DNA of 64,000 bases from Streptomyces sp. GESEQ-35 (GTDB lineage: Bacteria > Actinomycetota > Actinomycetes > Streptomycetales > Streptomycetaceae): contig NZ_JAFFSX010000012.1 in assembly GCF_017948485.1 (NCBI RefSeq), positions 235,479-299,478 of the forward strand, in the 5' to 3' direction. The position numbers were made by a program, and so were the translations under genes. Position 1 is the first letter of the stretch. Each line of letters starts with the position of its first letter. Under the pieces are notes generated by a model. The model was not told where the DNA came from. It did not search any database and was given only the letters and a program-made list of their open reading frames with translations. Positions 47,921-55,232 of this stretch are shown here, one piece after another.

Positions 47921-49353
47921 CCGGGGTCCCCCGGGACGTCACGGGCGCGGGCGTGGTCCGCGGCGGCCAGCAGCGCCCCGTACTGGATGCCGGCCAGCGT
48001 CGAGATCGGGATGGGGTCGCCTGTCACCGGGCCGGCCTCCCGCTCCCACGTCTCGTACGTCTCCAGCAACTCCCGGTGGCACCGGCGCACTTCGGGGGTG
48101 GCCGTGCCCGCGACCACTTCCGCGTTCAGGGCGCGCAGCAGCATGCCCCCGAAGCGCACGCGGAGGCTGTGCACTCCGGCTTCGCAGTCGAAGCGTTCGG
48201 ACACGGTGGCGGCCCGGTCGGGCAGTCCGTCGGCGCGGGCCGACTCCATCGTGGCGAGTTCGGCCAGCGACGGTACGAAGTCGCGGACCGCGCGCAGGAA
48301 GGGGGACGGGATCGTCAGGTGCGGGTTCGCCGCGTCGAGGATGCCGCCGAGGAGCGTCCCCGCCTCTCCCAGCGCCCGCGCCCGGCCCCGGACGACGTCG
48401 GCGTAACGCTCCTCGGTGGGCGTGCTGTCGCCGGCGTCCGGGTGGCTCCAGTGCGGGACCTCGGTGACGAAGTAGAAGGTGCCGTAGCGCTCGGCGTACG
48501 CGGCGCTCGACGAGCCCGCGATCTTCGCGGCGGCGTCGACGCCGAGCCCTTCGAGGTAGTCGTAGGCGTCCTTCATGTCGATACAGCCGTAGACCGCCTG
48601 GGAGTAGACCGGGGCGTGCGCGGCCTCGGGCTCGCCGGTCGCCAGCGGCATGCCGAGGGAGGCCGGGATCTCCGTCAGGACCTCGTACAGCTCGGGGGCC
48701 GGACGGTTCATGTAGTAATAGACGCCGCCCGCCTCGCAGTTGTGCAGGGTGGTCAGAAAGCGCGGCCGGGTGGCGTCCAACAGCCGCATCAGCGCCAGGG
48801 TTTCGGGCAGTACGCGGTCGAACCACGCGTTCTTGTAGGCGAACGGGAAGGTCCACTCGACCTGTTCGTTGCCGGCGGGCCGGTAGAAGTGGCGTCCGTA
48901 GTTGCGCTTGTCGGTCGGGGTGGCGAACCAGCCCTCGTTGAGCCGGGCCCCGTCCGGGTCGATGCAGGGCACGATGTGCCAGGCGCCGCCGAAGTGATCG
49001 CGCAGCTCCGGGCTCTCGCACAGGGCGGTGGCCAGGCGTAGGGCGGTCACGGCGCCGACCGGCTCATTGGGATGCACCCCGCCGACGACGACGTATCCGC
49101 CGCCCTCGCCGGTCGCGAGGCTCGCGGGTCCTTCGCCGACCGTGAAGCAGTACAGGGGCTCGCCGAGGGTGGAGGTGCCGATCCGGCTCTCGGTCACCAG
49201 GCCCCGATGAGCTGCGGCCAACTCCCGGAAGGAAGCGAGGAGTTCGTCCACAGCCGGGTAGGCGTGGGTCTCGGGGACGGTCGCCGCGTGCCGTACCCAG
49301 TTCCCGGGGGACGGCATGGCGGGGGCGGACTGCTCGGATGTCGCGGCGGTCAT
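47917..49353 (-). CDS. M14-family zinc carboxypeptidase
   Basis: 478 residues from ATG 49353. Zinc ligands are His94 and Glu97 in GGVHPNEPVG and His204 in TTLHNCEAGG; the likely catalytic Glu is in FYFVTEVPHWSH. RNYGRHFYRP resembles the substrate-binding Asn-Arg pair. No signal peptide is visible, so it should act in the cytoplasm on imported peptides. It sits between the solute-binding protein and the permeases, an unusual position that argues for direct processing of what the transporter brings in. The frame stays open upstream to 49629, but that stretch is antisense-like to the SBP gene. Confidence 0.85.
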   Translation of the reverse strand: MTAATSEQSAPAMPSPGNWVRHAATVPETHAYPAVDELLASFRELAAAHRGLVTESRIGTSTLGEPLYCFTVGEGPASLATGEGGGYVVVGGVHPNEPVGAVTALRLATALCESPELRDHFGGAWHIVPCIDPDGARLNEGWFATPTDKRNYGRHFYRPAGNEQVEWTFPFAYKNAWFDRVLPETLALMRLLDATRPRFLTTLHNCEAGGVYYYMNRPAPELYEVLTEIPASLGMPLATGEPEAAHAPVYSQAVYGCIDMKDAYDYLEGLGVDAAAKIAGSSSAAYAERYGTFYFVTEVPHWSHPDAGDSTPTEERYADVVRGRARALGEAGTLLGGILDAANPHLTIPSPFLRAVRDFVPSLAELATMESARADGLPDRAATVSERFDCEAGVHSLRVRFGGMLLRALNAEVVAGTATPEVRRCHRELLETYETWEREAGPVTGDPIPISTLAGIQYGALLAAADHARARDVPGDPG

Positions 49354-49394
49354 GCTGGTGCGGGTCTCCGGGGTATCGGGGGCGGGTGGGGTGG

Positions 49395-50993
49395 TCAGCC
49401 GACGACGGATACGTTGAGGAGATCGACGTCGGCCGGGCCCACGCTCACTCCGCTCACCCGGCTGGTACTGGCGTAGATGTAGCTGCCGTAGAAGAGCGGG
49501 ATCACCGGGAAGTCCTTCAGGACGCGCTTCTGTGCGTCGTTGTAGAGCCGCGCGGCCGAGGAGGTGTCGGCCGCACTGTCGGCCTGCCGCAGCAGCTTGT
49601 CGACGTCGGTGTCGCTGTAGTGGCTGCACACCTGGCAGCCGCCGGCCTTGGTGAAGATGCCGCGCAGGGTCGCCTGCATGCTGGGATAGAGGGCGCCCCA
49701 GTGCGCGTGGTTGAGCCCGGTGATCTTGTTGCCGAACGCCTTCTCGCTGAACTCCGCCCAGTCGGCGGTCGGCACCGCCCTGACGTCACTGATGCCCAGG
49801 TTCTGCCTGATCTGGTTGGCGACCGCCTTGTAGAGCTCGTCGAGGCCGAGCCCGCCCGGGTAGGTGAGGGTCAGCTCCCCTGACCAGCCGCCCGCCTCCT
49901 TGAGCAGCGCCTTCGCCGCGGCCGGGTCGTATGCGCAGGCGGCGCAGATGCCGGTCTCGGCACCGACCTCGGAGGGCGGGGTGAGGGAGGTGGCCGGGGT
50001 GTAGAGGCCGCCGTAGATCGCCTTGTTGACGGCGGAGCGGTCGATCGCCATGGACAGCGCCTTGCGCAGCCGGATGTCGTCGAACTTCCCGCCCTTCAGC
50101 GGCAGTCCCATGAACTCCAGCGACGGCGCCTCGTAGGTGTACAGCCGGTCCCCGAAGTCGGCCTTGGCCTGGCCGTACTTGCTGACCGGCACATAGGCCA
50201 CGTCGATGTTGCCCGCCTGTACGTCGGTGTAAGCGGTGCCGAGGTCGCTGTAGCTCCTGAACGTGATGGCGGACGACTTCGGCTTGGTCCCCCGGTACGC
50301 CGCGTAGGCGCTGACCGTGGTGCCCTCGTCGGCTTTCCAGGCGGAGGTCATCCTGAACGGGCCGTTGCCGATCGGCTTCTTGTCGTAGCCCTTGGGGTCC
50401 TTGAACGCCGCCTTCGGCAACGGGTAGAAGCCCAGCTGGAGCGGGGTGAGCTGGAGCGGGAACTGGCTGTCCGGGCTGGTGAGGGTGACCTCCAGCGTCG
50501 TGGCGTCGACGACCTTCACCCCCGAGAGGGTCTTGGTCTTCGGCTTGCCCTTGGCGGGGTTCAGTGCCGAGTAGCCCTCGATCCCGGCGAGCTGGCCGTT
50601 GCCGGCCCAGCCGTTGGGGGCGTAGGCGGTGGCGTTCCAGGCATCGGCGTAACTCTGGGCGGTGACCGCCTCGCCGTTGTGGAACTTCCAGCCGGAGCGG
50701 ATCTTGATGGTCCAGTGCCGGGCGTCGGTGGAGGTCACCGACTTCGCCTGTACGTAACTGATCCCGCCCTTGGCGTCGACCTTGACCAGGGGGGCGAAGA
50801 GCACGCGGAGTTCATCGGAGCCGAGGGTGCTGCGGCCCGGCGTGAGATGGTCGGGTTCGGCTACGGCGACCGAGAATCCACCGGTCTGCGCCGAAGAGCC
50901 ACCGCCCTCCGTGCCGCCGGAACAAGCGGCGAGGGCGGGAACGAGGGCCAGCGATAGGCTCGCCGAGGCTGCGAACATGGGTGATCTACGCAA
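49395..50993 (-). CDS. Family 5 solute-binding lipoprotein of peptide ABC transporter
   Basis: 532 residues. The signal peptide ends in the lipobox VPALAACSGG, giving a membrane-anchored lipoprotein. SBP-bac-5 landmarks are VAVAEPDHLTPGRS, GWKFHNGEAVTAQSYADAW, KPIGNGPFRMTSAW, LRKALSMAIDRSAVNKAIYGG and the C-terminal VIPLFYGSYIYAS. It captures peptides or related compounds outside the cell. It is the first gene of the minus-strand operon SBP-M14-DppB-DppC-DppD-DppF-PaiB-amidohydrolase. A divergent regulator lies upstream with an inverted repeat between the two starts. Confidence 0.92.
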   Translation of the reverse strand: MRRSPMFAASASLSLALVPALAACSGGTEGGGSSAQTGGFSVAVAEPDHLTPGRSTLGSDELRVLFAPLVKVDAKGGISYVQAKSVTSTDARHWTIKIRSGWKFHNGEAVTAQSYADAWNATAYAPNGWAGNGQLAGIEGYSALNPAKGKPKTKTLSGVKVVDATTLEVTLTSPDSQFPLQLTPLQLGFYPLPKAAFKDPKGYDKKPIGNGPFRMTSAWKADEGTTVSAYAAYRGTKPKSSAITFRSYSDLGTAYTDVQAGNIDVAYVPVSKYGQAKADFGDRLYTYEAPSLEFMGLPLKGGKFDDIRLRKALSMAIDRSAVNKAIYGGLYTPATSLTPPSEVGAETGICAACAYDPAAAKALLKEAGGWSGELTLTYPGGLGLDELYKAVANQIRQNLGISDVRAVPTADWAEFSEKAFGNKITGLNHAHWGALYPSMQATLRGIFTKAGGCQVCSHYSDTDVDKLLRQADSAADTSSAARLYNDAQKRVLKDFPVIPLFYGSYIYASTSRVSGVSVGPADVDLLNVSVVG

Positions 50994-51123
50994 GACGACT
51001 CCATGGGAGAGCGGGACGCGCCATCACACGGCCCGGGGAAGAGAGCCCGGGTGGCTGGATCTCACCGTGGCGCGTACCTGGATACTGGTGTCGCTGAGAT
51101 GCCATGTCAATGCATAGCTACGA

Positions 51124-51147
51124 AACCTTTAGCATGAGATAAAAGTT
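51124..51147. promoter_or_regulatory. Operator-like inverted repeat between SBP operon and regulator
   Basis: AACCTTTA-N8-TAAAAGTT, arms match at 7 of 8 positions. It is 15 bp before the ATG of the divergent regulator and 131 bp before the SBP start, AT-rich in an otherwise GC-rich gap. Likely binding site of the MarR/GbsR-type regulator. Confidence 0.5.
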
Positions 51148-51162
51148 TACGCGGAGGACTCA

Positions 51163-52302
51163 ATGCCCGGCGACGCTGCGGACAGCACCACGCACAGCGG
51201 CACCGCACACCACGACAGCGGCGACGGCGGCGACGGCGGTTGGAGCCGGGAGTCGTTCGTCGAGGAGATCGGGCTGGTATGGGAGGCGGCCGGCAGCAGC
51301 CGGATGGACGGCCGCATCATCGCCTACCTGCTCATCACGGATGTCCCGTACGTCTCCTCGGCCGAACTGGCCCGCGCACTGCGGGTCAGCGCCGGCTCCG
51401 TCTCACTGGCGACCCGCCGGCTGGTCGAGGCGGGCTTCATCAGACGGCACGCGGTACCGGGAGAACGCAGCCACTACTTCCGCGTCGAGGACGACGTATG
51501 GGGCAGCTTCCTGGCCGGCGAGCGCCGCTACCTCGACCGGCAGGAGTACCTGGCCGAGCAGGCCATCACCCTGCTCGGCCCGGAGGAGGAGGCCCCCCGC
51601 CGCCGGCTGAGCAACATGCGCGACTACATGCGCTGGGTGCGTAGTAGCCACGGTGAACTGCTGGCGCAGTGGCGGACGTACCGTGCGCAGACCGCGGACC
51701 GGGCCGGGGGTCAGACCACGGACCGGGCCGGGGGTCAGACCACGGACCGGACCGCGGAAGAGGCCGCGGGCCTGGTCACGGACCGGGCCATGGACCGGGC
51801 CGCAGACCGGAGGACCACGGAAGAGGCCGCGGATCGGACCACGGACCGGAGCACGGAAGAGGCCGCGGGCCTGGTCACGGACCGGTCGGCGAACGGGGCG
51901 GTCGCGGCAGCGACGGCGGTGGATCCTCTGGATGACGATGACGAGGCGACCCGCAACCGCCTCTCCGCCACGGTGAGCCCGGCACTGGCACAGCGGCTCG
52001 TCCCGGACACCTTGTGGGCCACCGCCGAACCGCTGCTGCCCTCCCGCTCCGGCAGCGAACGCCCGGCGCTCACCGCCGTCGTCTACGTACTCACCTCGGG
52101 GTGCGGCTGGGGCCAGCTCCCGGCGCAGTACGGGATCTCCCACTCCACCGCACACCGCCGGTTCACCTCGTGGAGCAAGGCGGACTTCTGGCAGCGCTGG
52201 CTCGATGCCGTGACCCAGGCGCCCGATGACTCCGACGCCCTCTCCTGGTGCTCGGTGATCGCCAAGGCCGCGGCGGACCGACAGCCCGGCGGCGGAAACT
52301 GA
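51163..52302 (+). CDS. MarR/GbsR-type regulator fused to IS5-transposase N-terminal domain
   Basis: 379 residues, GCGGAGG upstream of ATG 51163. Residues 27-175 are a GbsR/MarR-like winged HTH (SSAELARALRVSAGSVSLATRRLVEAGFIRR, then long helices with LSNMRDYMRWVRSSHGELLA). Residues 176-250 are a low-complexity linker with the duplicated units TDRAGGQT and TEEAAGLVTDR. Residues 278-352 match the IS5-family DUF4096 domain (LWATAEPLLPSR, SGCGWGQLPAQYG, STAHRRFTSW); the transposase catalytic part is absent. It diverges from the peptide-uptake operon and probably controls it. High third-position GC throughout suggests one functional gene. Confidence 0.75.
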   Translation: MPGDAADSTTHSGTAHHDSGDGGDGGWSRESFVEEIGLVWEAAGSSRMDGRIIAYLLITDVPYVSSAELARALRVSAGSVSLATRRLVEAGFIRRHAVPGERSHYFRVEDDVWGSFLAGERRYLDRQEYLAEQAITLLGPEEEAPRRRLSNMRDYMRWVRSSHGELLAQWRTYRAQTADRAGGQTTDRAGGQTTDRTAEEAAGLVTDRAMDRAADRRTTEEAADRTTDRSTEEAAGLVTDRSANGAVAAATAVDPLDDDDEATRNRLSATVSPALAQRLVPDTLWATAEPLLPSRSGSERPALTAVVYVLTSGCGWGQLPAQYGISHSTAHRRFTSWSKADFWQRWLDAVTQAPDDSDALSWCSVIAKAAADRQPGGGN

Positions 52303-52596
52303 CGCAGGCGGCGACGGGGGCACCGACTCCGCCCCCCATCTCCCCACCGAAGAGACACGCCGCCCAGAAGCAACAGGTCAGAGGCGCTCTTCCCACCACG
52401 CTGCCCGCCCGCTCCCCATACCGACGACCTCCGCCGGTACGCATCCGCTACGCTGTCCCTGGTCAGTCATCGGTACGCCGCGTTGTCCGCCCAGGTGACT
52501 CTGCGGAGGACGTAGCACCATGCCTGACCAGCGGGCTTGTGATCCTCGCCGAAGATCCACTCCCTGGATTTTCTCCAAGGTTCGCCACAAGCCCCG
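52303..52596. other. Intergenic stretch before tRNA-Arg
   Basis: 294 bp. I see no credible gene here. It must hold the tRNA promoter, but no clear -35/-10 pair was found. Confidence 0.4.
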
Positions 52597-52669
52597 GCCT
52601 TCGTAGCTCAGGGGATAGAGCACCGCTCTCCTAAAGCGGGTGTCGCAGGTTCGAATCCTGCCGGGGGCA
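52597..52669 (+). tRNA. tRNA-Arg (anticodon CCT)
   Basis: A 73-nt cloverleaf: acceptor GCCTTCG/CGGGGGC, D stem GCTC/GAGC, anticodon stem CCGCT/AGCGG around CTCCTAA (anticodon CCT, codon AGG), T arm GCAGG-TTCGAAT-CCTGC and discriminator A. CCA is not encoded. tRNA 3' ends are standard integration sites; an integrase gene starts 88 bp downstream in the same direction, so the 3' half is probably the attachment core. The tRNA itself is intact. Confidence 0.96.
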
Positions 52670-52681
52670 CAGCGTCTGACC

Positions 52682-52712
52682 AGCGCGTTTACCTCTCCGG
52701 GGTAGGCGCGCT
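52682..52712. terminator. Hairpin just after tRNA-Arg
   Basis: AGCGCG ... TACC - TCTCCGG - GGTA ... CGCGCT, a two-part stem beginning 13 bp after the tRNA. It may terminate the tRNA transcript or be part of the attachment region. Confidence 0.5.
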
Positions 52713-52744
52713 GTTCGTCGTAGCCATGGCATTAACCATGAATA

Positions 52745-52756
52745 GGTTCCAGAACC
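52745..52756. promoter_or_regulatory. Palindrome abutting the integrase start codon
   Basis: GGTTC-CA-GAACC ends at the base before ATG 52757, where a ribosome-binding site would normally lie. It may be an autoregulatory or translation-blocking site. Confidence 0.35.
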
Positions 52757-54409
52757 ATGGCGAACACCAAGAACACGCGACGTCAACGCGGCAGCATCCG
52801 CCCCAACGGAGCCGGCTTCCAGGTCCGGGTCTACGCCGGGCGTGACCCGCTCACGAAGAAGGACATCTACCTCCACGAGCAGGCCGACACGGAGGTCGAG
52901 GCCGAGAAGGCCCGCACGAAGCTCCTCCACCAGGTGGACGAGAACCGCCACCCCAAGACGCAGGTGACCATGTCGTTCCTGCTCGACCGGTGGCTGGGCG
53001 TCGCCGAACTCGATGAGCCGTCGTACGAGCGGGCCGAAGGCATCATCCGCAACTACCTCAAGCCCACGTTCGGCGACCTCAAGGCGGGCAAGCTGACCGC
53101 CGAGATGCTGGAGCTGTTCTATGCCAGTCTCCGGCAGTGCCAGGAGCAGTGCGAAGGCCGGCGCAACGGCAAGAGCGACCCCAAGACGAAGCAGAAGCAC
53201 GTCTGCGAGCCGCTCTCCGCGAACTCCGTCCGCAAGATTCACTTCATCCTGCGCCCGGCGCTCAACCGCGGCCTGCGCTGGGGCTATGTGACGACGAACG
53301 TGGCGGCCCTCGCCGAACCGCCATCCCAGCCGAAGCCGAACCCCGACCCGCCCACTCCCGACGAAGCGGTCCTGGCTCTGAACACCGCCTGGCAGCGGGA
53401 CTTGGACTGGGGAACCTTCCTGTTCATGACGATGGTCACCGGCTCACGCCGCGGCGAGATGTGCGCTCTGCGCTGGTCGGACATCAGCCTCGACCGCCTC
53501 GAACTCTTCGTGAAGCACTCCAACAACGGTCGCAGAATCAAGGACACCAAGACCCATCAGCGCCGCAAGCAGGCCATCGATGTGATCACGCGTTCCGTCC
53601 TGGCCGCCCACCGAGCTCGCGCCGAGAAACGCTGCAAGGCGCTCGGCGGCGAACTCTCTCGTGACGCCTTCGTGTTCTCCGGCGAAGCCGACAGTTCCGC
53701 CCCGCTCGTGCCGTCGAGCGTCAGCCAGCGATACCGGCGCCTCGCACAGAAACTGAAGATCCACACCCACCGTCTGAAGGACCTGCGTGCGTACAACGTG
53801 ACCGAGCTCCTGGGCGCCGGTGCCGACGTACGAACGGTCGCCGGCCGCGTCGGGCACGGCGGCGGCGGAGCGACCACGCTCAAGTACTACGCGGCCTTCC
53901 TGGCCACCTCCGACCGCCAGGCCGTCACCGCCTTCGCCAAGCAGTTGCCGGTGCCGGAAGGGCTACTCGCCGAGCAGCCGGTAACGACCGTCATCAACGG
54001 GCTCCGCCTCCTCTGCGAGTGCGGCAACGAATCGCTGTGGGCGTTGCTCGTGGTCACCGAGGATGGCGCTGAGGCCCTGTGCGGCCAGTGCGAAGCAGCC
54101 GTCCAGGCCCGCCCGGACGCGGCCGTGGGTCACATCGGCAAAACCATCAGGGCCGAAGCCGCCCCGCCCCGCGAACTCGCTCCCTGGGAAGTGATCGCAA
54201 AAGAACTCGCTGACGCCATCAAGGACGGCACGATGCTCCCCGGCGAGGACGTACCCACGGTCGGCGACATCGCACAGGCCCACAGTGTCTCGGTCGGTAC
54301 CGCACACCGGGCCTTCACCCAGCTGAAGATGGACGGCCTGATCGAGGTCAGCCGGGGCCGCCGAGCCGTCGTCCGCCAGCCCCAGGAGAAGACCGCCGAT
54401 GCCGCATAG
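52757..54409 (+). CDS. int: Tyrosine integrase with C-terminal GntR-type domain
   Basis: 550 residues. An AP2-like arm-binding N-terminus (RGSIRPNGAGFQVRVYAGRD) and a SAM-like core domain (SFLLDRWL to about 185) precede the catalytic domain with Arg232 (GSRRGEMCALRW), KDLR at 341-344 (Lys replacing the usual His of HxxR), His367 in GRVGHGGG and Tyr377/378 in LKYYA. After it come four cysteines (C420, C422, C442, C445; CEC and CGQC) and a GntR-like winged HTH at about 475-540 (IKDGTMLPGEDVP, HSVSVGTAHRAFTQLKMDGLI). It should integrate the element at the adjacent tRNA-Arg. No excisionase gene is seen. Confidence 0.88.
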   Translation: MANTKNTRRQRGSIRPNGAGFQVRVYAGRDPLTKKDIYLHEQADTEVEAEKARTKLLHQVDENRHPKTQVTMSFLLDRWLGVAELDEPSYERAEGIIRNYLKPTFGDLKAGKLTAEMLELFYASLRQCQEQCEGRRNGKSDPKTKQKHVCEPLSANSVRKIHFILRPALNRGLRWGYVTTNVAALAEPPSQPKPNPDPPTPDEAVLALNTAWQRDLDWGTFLFMTMVTGSRRGEMCALRWSDISLDRLELFVKHSNNGRRIKDTKTHQRRKQAIDVITRSVLAAHRARAEKRCKALGGELSRDAFVFSGEADSSAPLVPSSVSQRYRRLAQKLKIHTHRLKDLRAYNVTELLGAGADVRTVAGRVGHGGGGATTLKYYAAFLATSDRQAVTAFAKQLPVPEGLLAEQPVTTVINGLRLLCECGNESLWALLVVTEDGAEALCGQCEAAVQARPDAAVGHIGKTIRAEAAPPRELAPWEVIAKELADAIKDGTMLPGEDVPTVGDIAQAHSVSVGTAHRAFTQLKMDGLIEVSRGRRAVVRQPQEKTADAA

Positions 54410-54689
54410 GCCCCGAGCTCTCCCCTGCCCGCGTCGAGGCCGCGTGCCTTAGGAATATCGGCAGCAGACGAGGTAGCCGAATCGCTAACGAGGCAAAGAA
54501 ATCCCACCTACCGCTTCATTGCTGCTGATCGCCTAGCTAATGCTGGAGGCCCTGAAGGCAGCTGTGACTATTTGGTGTGACCTGGTCACAGTCGATACAC
54601 TGTCAACAGTAGACACCTTTACGACAATAAACCGTCTAATAAATACTGGACATCGCGAGGGGGCCATAAAAATTGCTTGCCCTTGGGAT
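54410..54689. other. AT-richer gap after integrase, no gene recognised
   Basis: Composition falls well below the window average. The only start-to-stop frame (54540-54845, +) has no family resemblance and unusual codon use. The palindrome TGTGACC-T-GGTCACA (54576-54590) lies inside, overlapping a possible promoter TTGGTG-N18-TACACT. Confidence 0.4.
54576..54590. promoter_or_regulatory. Perfect 15-nt palindrome downstream of integrase
   Basis: TGTGACC-T-GGTCACA. Spacing is one base short of the Crp pattern. It sits between a -35-like TTGGTG and a -10-like TACACT, so it could be an operator of a lost island gene. Confidence 0.4.
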
Positions 54690-54821
54690 GAACGCAGCTG
54701 GGTGCCAGCACTCGATCACCGCCTGATCCGGCTCAAGGCGTTGCTTGACGGCTTCCAGACCGAGTTCATCGAGACGGCAGAACGTGGTCAGACAGGGCGC
54801 GGCGAAGATAGCGTGGAGCAT
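54690..54821 (-). pseudogene. ISL3-family transposase N-terminal remnant
   Basis: Starting at ATG 54821 the minus strand encodes LTTFCRLDELGLEAVKQRLE followed by PDQAVIEC, the opening of Streptomyces ISL3-type transposases (usual form: RLDGLGL..V.GQRLEPDRAVL.C). The following zinc-finger part is missing and the sequence changes to AT-rich DNA. Only about 45 codons survive. Recognised from memory of the family. Confidence 0.5.
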
Positions 54822-54934
54822 GTCGAGGTCTTTCGGGTGTGGTAGACCTCGACGCCTACCCGCCAGCACCCCCGCGCCCTCAACTGCGAAGATCCGGTCT
54901 ACTCTCCGGCGAGGCAGTGCCTGACATTGAGGGT

Positions 54935-55173
54935 CTACAGGTCCTTGTTCACCTGGGCTACCAGCTTGGCGCGCCGGGCCTGGTCCCGGCTGATGCCCCG
55001 GCTGCGCTTGCCCGCGTTCCAGCACTCCTCGACGTGCACGTACACCGGCGCGGCGTGCCGGTTGAGCCCCAACTCGATCAGCCACTCCGGTACCGGTGGG
55101 TAGGCCTAAATGTCGCGCCACCAGATCTCGCGTCCGGGCATGGGGCGCGGCGAGTGAAAGTGAGTCCGCATCG
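54935..55173 (-). pseudogene. DUF6233-like gene remnant
   Basis: The minus strand encodes PEWLIELGLNRHAAPVYVHV then EECWNAGKRSRGISRDQARRA, the core of Streptomyces DUF6233 proteins. An in-frame TAG (55106-55108) precedes it, and the usual cysteine-containing C-terminus after RRA is replaced by an unrelated tail ending in TAG at 54935. So both ends are lost. Function of the family is unknown. Confidence 0.5.
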
Positions 55174-55232
55174 GATGCTGCGGTGAGACGGGCCTCGTAG
55201 GTTGATCGCGCTCGGAGCCGATGGGGAGGCAA

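Noticed and set aside
54540..54845. 101-codon plus-strand frame after the integrase
   Set aside because: AT-rich, no ribosome-binding site, overlaps the ISL3 remnant on the other strand.
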